From positions 1 through 32,620 of the forward strand of contig JAJZQG010000085.1 in assembly GCA_021847645.1 (NCBI GenBank): 32,620 nucleotides of DNA, written 5' to 3'. A program made the position numbers and the translations under genes. Shown in pieces: positions 30,277 through 32,620 of the stretch. Positions within the stretch are counted from its first letter, which is position 1. Each line of letters starts with the position of its first letter. The notes below the pieces were generated by a model. It worked only from the letters and a program-made list of their open reading frames with translations. It searched no databases and was not told where the DNA came from. The stretch comes from Myxococcales bacterium (lineage in GTDB: Bacteria > Myxococcota_A > Polyangia > Polyangiales > Polyangiaceae).

Positions 30277-31368
30277 ATGCGGCCGATGCGATCCGTCTCG
30301 GTTCGTCCGCTCTTCGCGATCGGTCTGCTCGTGTGTGCGGCGGCAGCTCCCGCGCAGGCCGGTGACAAGGCGCCCGATGCGCCGCCCCTTCCGTCGCCCC
30401 GTGTCTCGCTGTCGCTGGTGACGCCAACGCCGACCGGAACGTGGACGGCGGTGATCCAGAACGACGATCAGGTGCCCGTGCGGGTCGTGGCCGACGCGAC
30501 GCATCTTCGCCTGCTGGTGCGACGCTCGGACAAGGACAGGTACGTGCAATGCGAGCTGCCCGTCGAGATGCGCGGCAGCTCCACGTCGCGTCAGATCGTG
30601 CTCCAACCCGGCGAGCGCTACGAGGAGCGGTTCGAGCCCGCGCTGTTCTGCTGGGGCAAGCTGCAAGAGTCGCTCATGCCCGGCGCGTCGGTGACCGCGT
30701 TCCTCGGCTGGGAGCCGGACAAGCGCCTGGAGCGTCTGCACAAGCCGCAGCACGAGCCGTTCGAGCTCGAGCCTGCGCAGGGGCCGGCCACGGTCAGCAG
30801 CGAAAAGCAGATCGTGTCGTTGACCTCATGGCTGCCCGCGCCCAACGGTGAGGGCAGGGCCGAGCCCGCCGCCGCCAAGACCGAGCCGGTCCCGCTGGGT
30901 GTCCCGCGCTTCGAGCTCTTGGCGCAGCACTTCGAGGATGCCGACTCGTTCCGATCGGCCAGCGTCGACCTCACGATCAAGAACGTGGGCGATCGTGCCG
31001 GTACGATTCACCTGCGTCCCGGTGCCGTGGAGCTGCGCGTCGCTGGTCCGTACGGCACGACCGCGGTGTGCGCGCCGCCGTCCGGCACCCACGCTGTGGC
31101 CAGGGACTTCTTCCAGACGATCGCCCAGGGAAAGTCCTCGAGCGTGCAGCTTCTCGTCGACGAGACCTGTCCGCACGCCACCTTCGACCGCCCCGGTCTG
31201 TACACGATCCGCGCGACGCTGCACGCAACCCAGAACGGCCACGAGTACGGGCTCGACGCGGTGACCGGCGACTTCACTGCGGCCGAGCCGGTGCTGCTGC
31301 GGGTGCGTCAGTCCACCCTGCCGTACCACAAGCACCCCCCACGCGCGCTCGGGCCGCAGACGCAATGA
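30277..31368 (+). CDS. Secreted protein of unknown function
   Basis: A 363-residue exported protein, first residues MRPMRSVSVRPLFAIGLLVC with signal cleavage near AQAG. Two beta-sandwich-like halves seem present. The first, about 40-165 (RVSLSLVTPTPTGTWTAVIQ, QNDDQVPVRVVADATHLRLL, LQPGERYEERFEPALFCWG), recalls proteins that describe intermediate-set, unmodified domains. The second, about 205-350 (SVDLTIKNVGDRAGTIHLRP, VQLLVDETCPHATFDRPGLY), has the same feel. Cysteines are few and probably paired. I recognise no catalytic motif. It lies 51 bases after the OmpA/TSP3 gene on the same strand and may be co-transcribed. GTG 30268 and ATG 30286 are alternative starts; none has a clear ribosome site. 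Confidence 0.68.
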   Translation: MRPMRSVSVRPLFAIGLLVCAAAAPAQAGDKAPDAPPLPSPRVSLSLVTPTPTGTWTAVIQNDDQVPVRVVADATHLRLLVRRSDKDRYVQCELPVEMRGSSTSRQIVLQPGERYEERFEPALFCWGKLQESLMPGASVTAFLGWEPDKRLERLHKPQHEPFELEPAQGPATVSSEKQIVSLTSWLPAPNGEGRAEPAAAKTEPVPLGVPRFELLAQHFEDADSFRSASVDLTIKNVGDRAGTIHLRPGAVELRVAGPYGTTAVCAPPSGTHAVARDFFQTIAQGKSSSVQLLVDETCPHATFDRPGLYTIRATLHATQNGHEYGLDAVTGDFTAAEPVLLRVRQSTLPYHKHPPRALGPQTQ

Positions 31369-31382
31369 GCCTTCGCGCGCCC

Positions 31383-31844
31383 TCAGGCGTGCTCGATCGT
31401 CCCCTCGATCACATCCGAAGTATCTTCGTCCGTCAGCGTGAAACGCGAGGTGATCTTCGCCGTCTTGCCGAGCATGATGCTGGCCGAGCAGTACTTCTCC
31501 GCGGACAGCGAGATCGCGCGGCGCACGTCCTTCTCCAACAGCCCCCGCCCCTTCACCCGATAGATCACGTCGATCGCGGTGTAGACCTTGGGCTCCGTTT
31601 CGGCCCGGGTGCCGGACACCTCGACGGACAAGCCCGTGAGAGGCTTCTTCATCCGCTCGCCGAGGATGTACACGACGTCCACGCCGGTGCATCCCGCCAG
31701 CCCCACCAGCAGCAGCTCCACGGGCGAGGGGGCCGTGTCGCGCCCGCCGCTTGCTTGCGGAGCATCCATCACCACCGCGTGCCCGGTCGTGGTCTCCGCC
31801 ACGAACTGCCTGCCGCTGATCCACGTTGCGGTCGTCTTCGGCAT
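31383..31844 (-). CDS. OsmC family protein (peroxide-reactive thiol fold)
   Basis: A 153-residue protein of the OsmC/Ohr family, small cytoplasmic dimers that reduce hydroperoxides through two active-site cysteines. Both are here: Cys52 in GLAGCTGVDV and Cys119 in SAEKYCSASIML, each in a helix as expected, and Glu43 in SPVELLL lies in the usual place. The pattern (GLAGCTGVD, EKYCS) is that of the general OsmC/YhfA-like branch rather than Ohr. A GGAG lies 7-8 bases before the ATG. It follows the serine acetyltransferase gene by 28 bases on the same strand, suggesting one transcript linking cysteine synthesis to thiol or oxidative stress. It converges with the secreted protein gene. Confidence 0.92.
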   Translation of the reverse strand: MPKTTATWISGRQFVAETTTGHAVVMDAPQASGGRDTAPSPVELLLVGLAGCTGVDVVYILGERMKKPLTGLSVEVSGTRAETEPKVYTAIDVIYRVKGRGLLEKDVRRAISLSAEKYCSASIMLGKTAKITSRFTLTDEDTSDVIEGTIEHA

Positions 31845-31872
31845 CGAACTTCTCCCGTACGCGCGAGCTCCT

Positions 31873-32620
31873 CTAGATCCCGCCGCCGTCCTGGAACGCT
31901 TCGGGCCGAACCTGCTGCTGCTGCACCCGGCTGCCCGGGGGCACGCTCTTGGTGAGCCAGACGTTTCCGCCGATCACCGAGCCGCGCCCGATCGTGATGC
32001 GTCCCAGAATCGTCGCACCCGAGTAGATGGTGACCTCGTCTTCGAGAATCGGGTGCCTGGGAATGCCCTTGATCGGCTTGCCATCCGCGTCCAGAGGAAA
32101 GCTCTTCGCGCCCAGCGTCACGCCCTGGTAGATGCGGACACGATCGCCGATCACGCACGTCTCTCCGATGACGACACCGGTGCCGTGGTCGATGAAGAAC
32201 TGCTTGCCGACGGTGGCGCCCGGGTGGATGTCGATGCCCGTGATGCTGTGCGCGTGCTCCGTGATCACGCGCGGCAGGATGGGCACACCCAGCACGTGCA
32301 GCTCGTGCGCGATGCGGTACTCGCTGATCGCACGCAGGCCCGGGTAGCAGAAGATCGCTTCGTCGGGCGAGGTCGCTGCCGGATCACCCTCGTACGCCGC
32401 CTGGGCGTCGCTCATCAGCAGAGCTTGGACGTCCGGGATGCGCGAGACGAAGGCGTCGGTGACGGCTTGGGCCTGATCCGCACAATCGCGCGTGGGCCGC
32501 TTGCCGTCGCAAGCGAAGCAGATGCCGCGGGTGACCTGCTCGTGCAGCGCGAGCTTCACGCGATCGAGCGCATGACCGATGTGGTAGTGCAAGCTCTGCA
32601 CCGTGGACTCGTAAAAATCA
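31873..32620 (-). CDS. cysE: Serine O-acetyltransferase, 5' end outside the window
   Basis: Transfers an acetyl group from acetyl-CoA to L-serine, giving O-acetylserine for cysteine synthesis. The left-handed beta-helix of hexapeptide repeats is clear: GIDIHPGATVGKQFFIDHGT, GVVIGETCVIGDRVRIYQGV, TIYSGATILGRITIGRGSV and IGGNVWLT. The catalytic His/Asp region is in AISEYRIAHELHVLGVP and AHSITGIDIHPGA. An upstream CFACDG...DCAD cysteine motif and FCYPGLRAIS mark the longer EpsC-like bacterial subtype rather than E. coli CysE. The first start codon in view is a GTG at 32601, but the frame is open to the window edge with coding-like residues (DFYESTVQSLHYHIGHALDR). Longer family members have this N-terminal domain, so I treat the gene as truncated by the window. 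Confidence 0.92.
   Translation of the reverse strand, partial: DFYESTVQSLHYHIGHALDRVKLALHEQVTRGICFACDGKRPTRDCADQAQAVTDAFVSRIPDVQALLMSDAQAAYEGDPAATSPDEAIFCYPGLRAISEYRIAHELHVLGVPILPRVITEHAHSITGIDIHPGATVGKQFFIDHGTGVVIGETCVIGDRVRIYQGVTLGAKSFPLDADGKPIKGIPRHPILEDEVTIYSGATILGRITIGRGSVIGGNVWLTKSVPPGSRVQQQQVRPEAFQDGGGI

Noticed and set aside
1..32620. Mobile element or phage origin of the window
   Set aside because: There is no transposase, integrase, terminal inverted repeat, tRNA-linked attachment site or phage structural gene. The damaged zone at 14.4-18.4 kb has no such markers either.

Overview
This is a GC-rich chromosomal window, most likely from a member of the Myxococcota (Polyangia-type delta-proteobacteria). 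This taxonomic call is an inference from gene style: many secreted proteins with Pro/Ala- or Gly-rich linkers, lipoproteins with repeated Cys motifs, a Ser/Thr kinase with an N-terminal zinc ribbon, a thrombospondin-3/OmpA envelope protein, a C-terminal-Phe outer-membrane barrel, and a vitamin-B12-dependent ribonucleotide reductase. I see no rRNA, tRNA, CRISPR array, transposase, integrase or phage gene.

Layout. 1-106: start of a lipoprotein gene that runs off the window. 393-3668 (-): class II ribonucleotide reductase nrdJ, with a 618-bp upstream region carrying candidate NrdR boxes, a promoter and a hairpin. 4287-8446 (-): a three-gene exported-protein cluster, two translationally coupled M16-like proteins that have both lost the HxxEH zinc motif, followed by a secreted alpha/beta hydrolase. 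8599-11891 (+): a GT-C-like membrane protein, a cation diffusion facilitator and a Cys-rich lipoprotein. 12006-12719 (-): a Crp/Fnr-type regulator, divergent from an OmpA-like membrane-anchored protein and an overlapping coiled-coil membrane protein (12930-14364, +).

14398-18354 is unusual because many genes in it are damaged or minimal. It holds a protein with two Sm/Hfq-like domains followed in the same frame, after one amber codon, by a short helical protein; a Uma2-family nuclease; a frameshifted DUF4160 gene next to an intact DUF2442 gene; a GH13 enzyme fused in frame to its own CBM20 domain with the middle of the catalytic domain missing; and a NUDIX remnant whose Nudix box is deleted. 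18448-19779 (-) is a repeat-rich lipoprotein made of two Cys-rich motifs, a (GGTGGA)n linker and three 84-residue repeats (252-bp period).

20086-23566 (-) is a tight operon: glmM, an ABC ATPase and a MacB/FtsX-type permease, each pair overlapping by GTGA. 23711-24499 (+) is a secreted protein that converges, across an imperfect inverted repeat, on a kinase plus outer-membrane protein pair (24611-28037, -). 28276-31368 (+) encodes an OmpA/TSP3 protein and a secreted unknown. 31383-32620 (-) has an OsmC-family protein and a serine acetyltransferase that continues past the window edge.

Most of the content concerns the cell envelope: peptidoglycan precursor supply (GlmM), lipoprotein or envelope-factor export (ABC pair), OmpA-type anchoring proteins, and several lipoproteins of unknown function. 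The best leads for something undescribed are the double Sm-like protein with its amber-separated partner, the double-degenerate M16 pair with its hydrolase, the glmM-ABC operon with a Cys-rich permease insert, and the zone of internally deleted genes at 14.4-18.4 kb.
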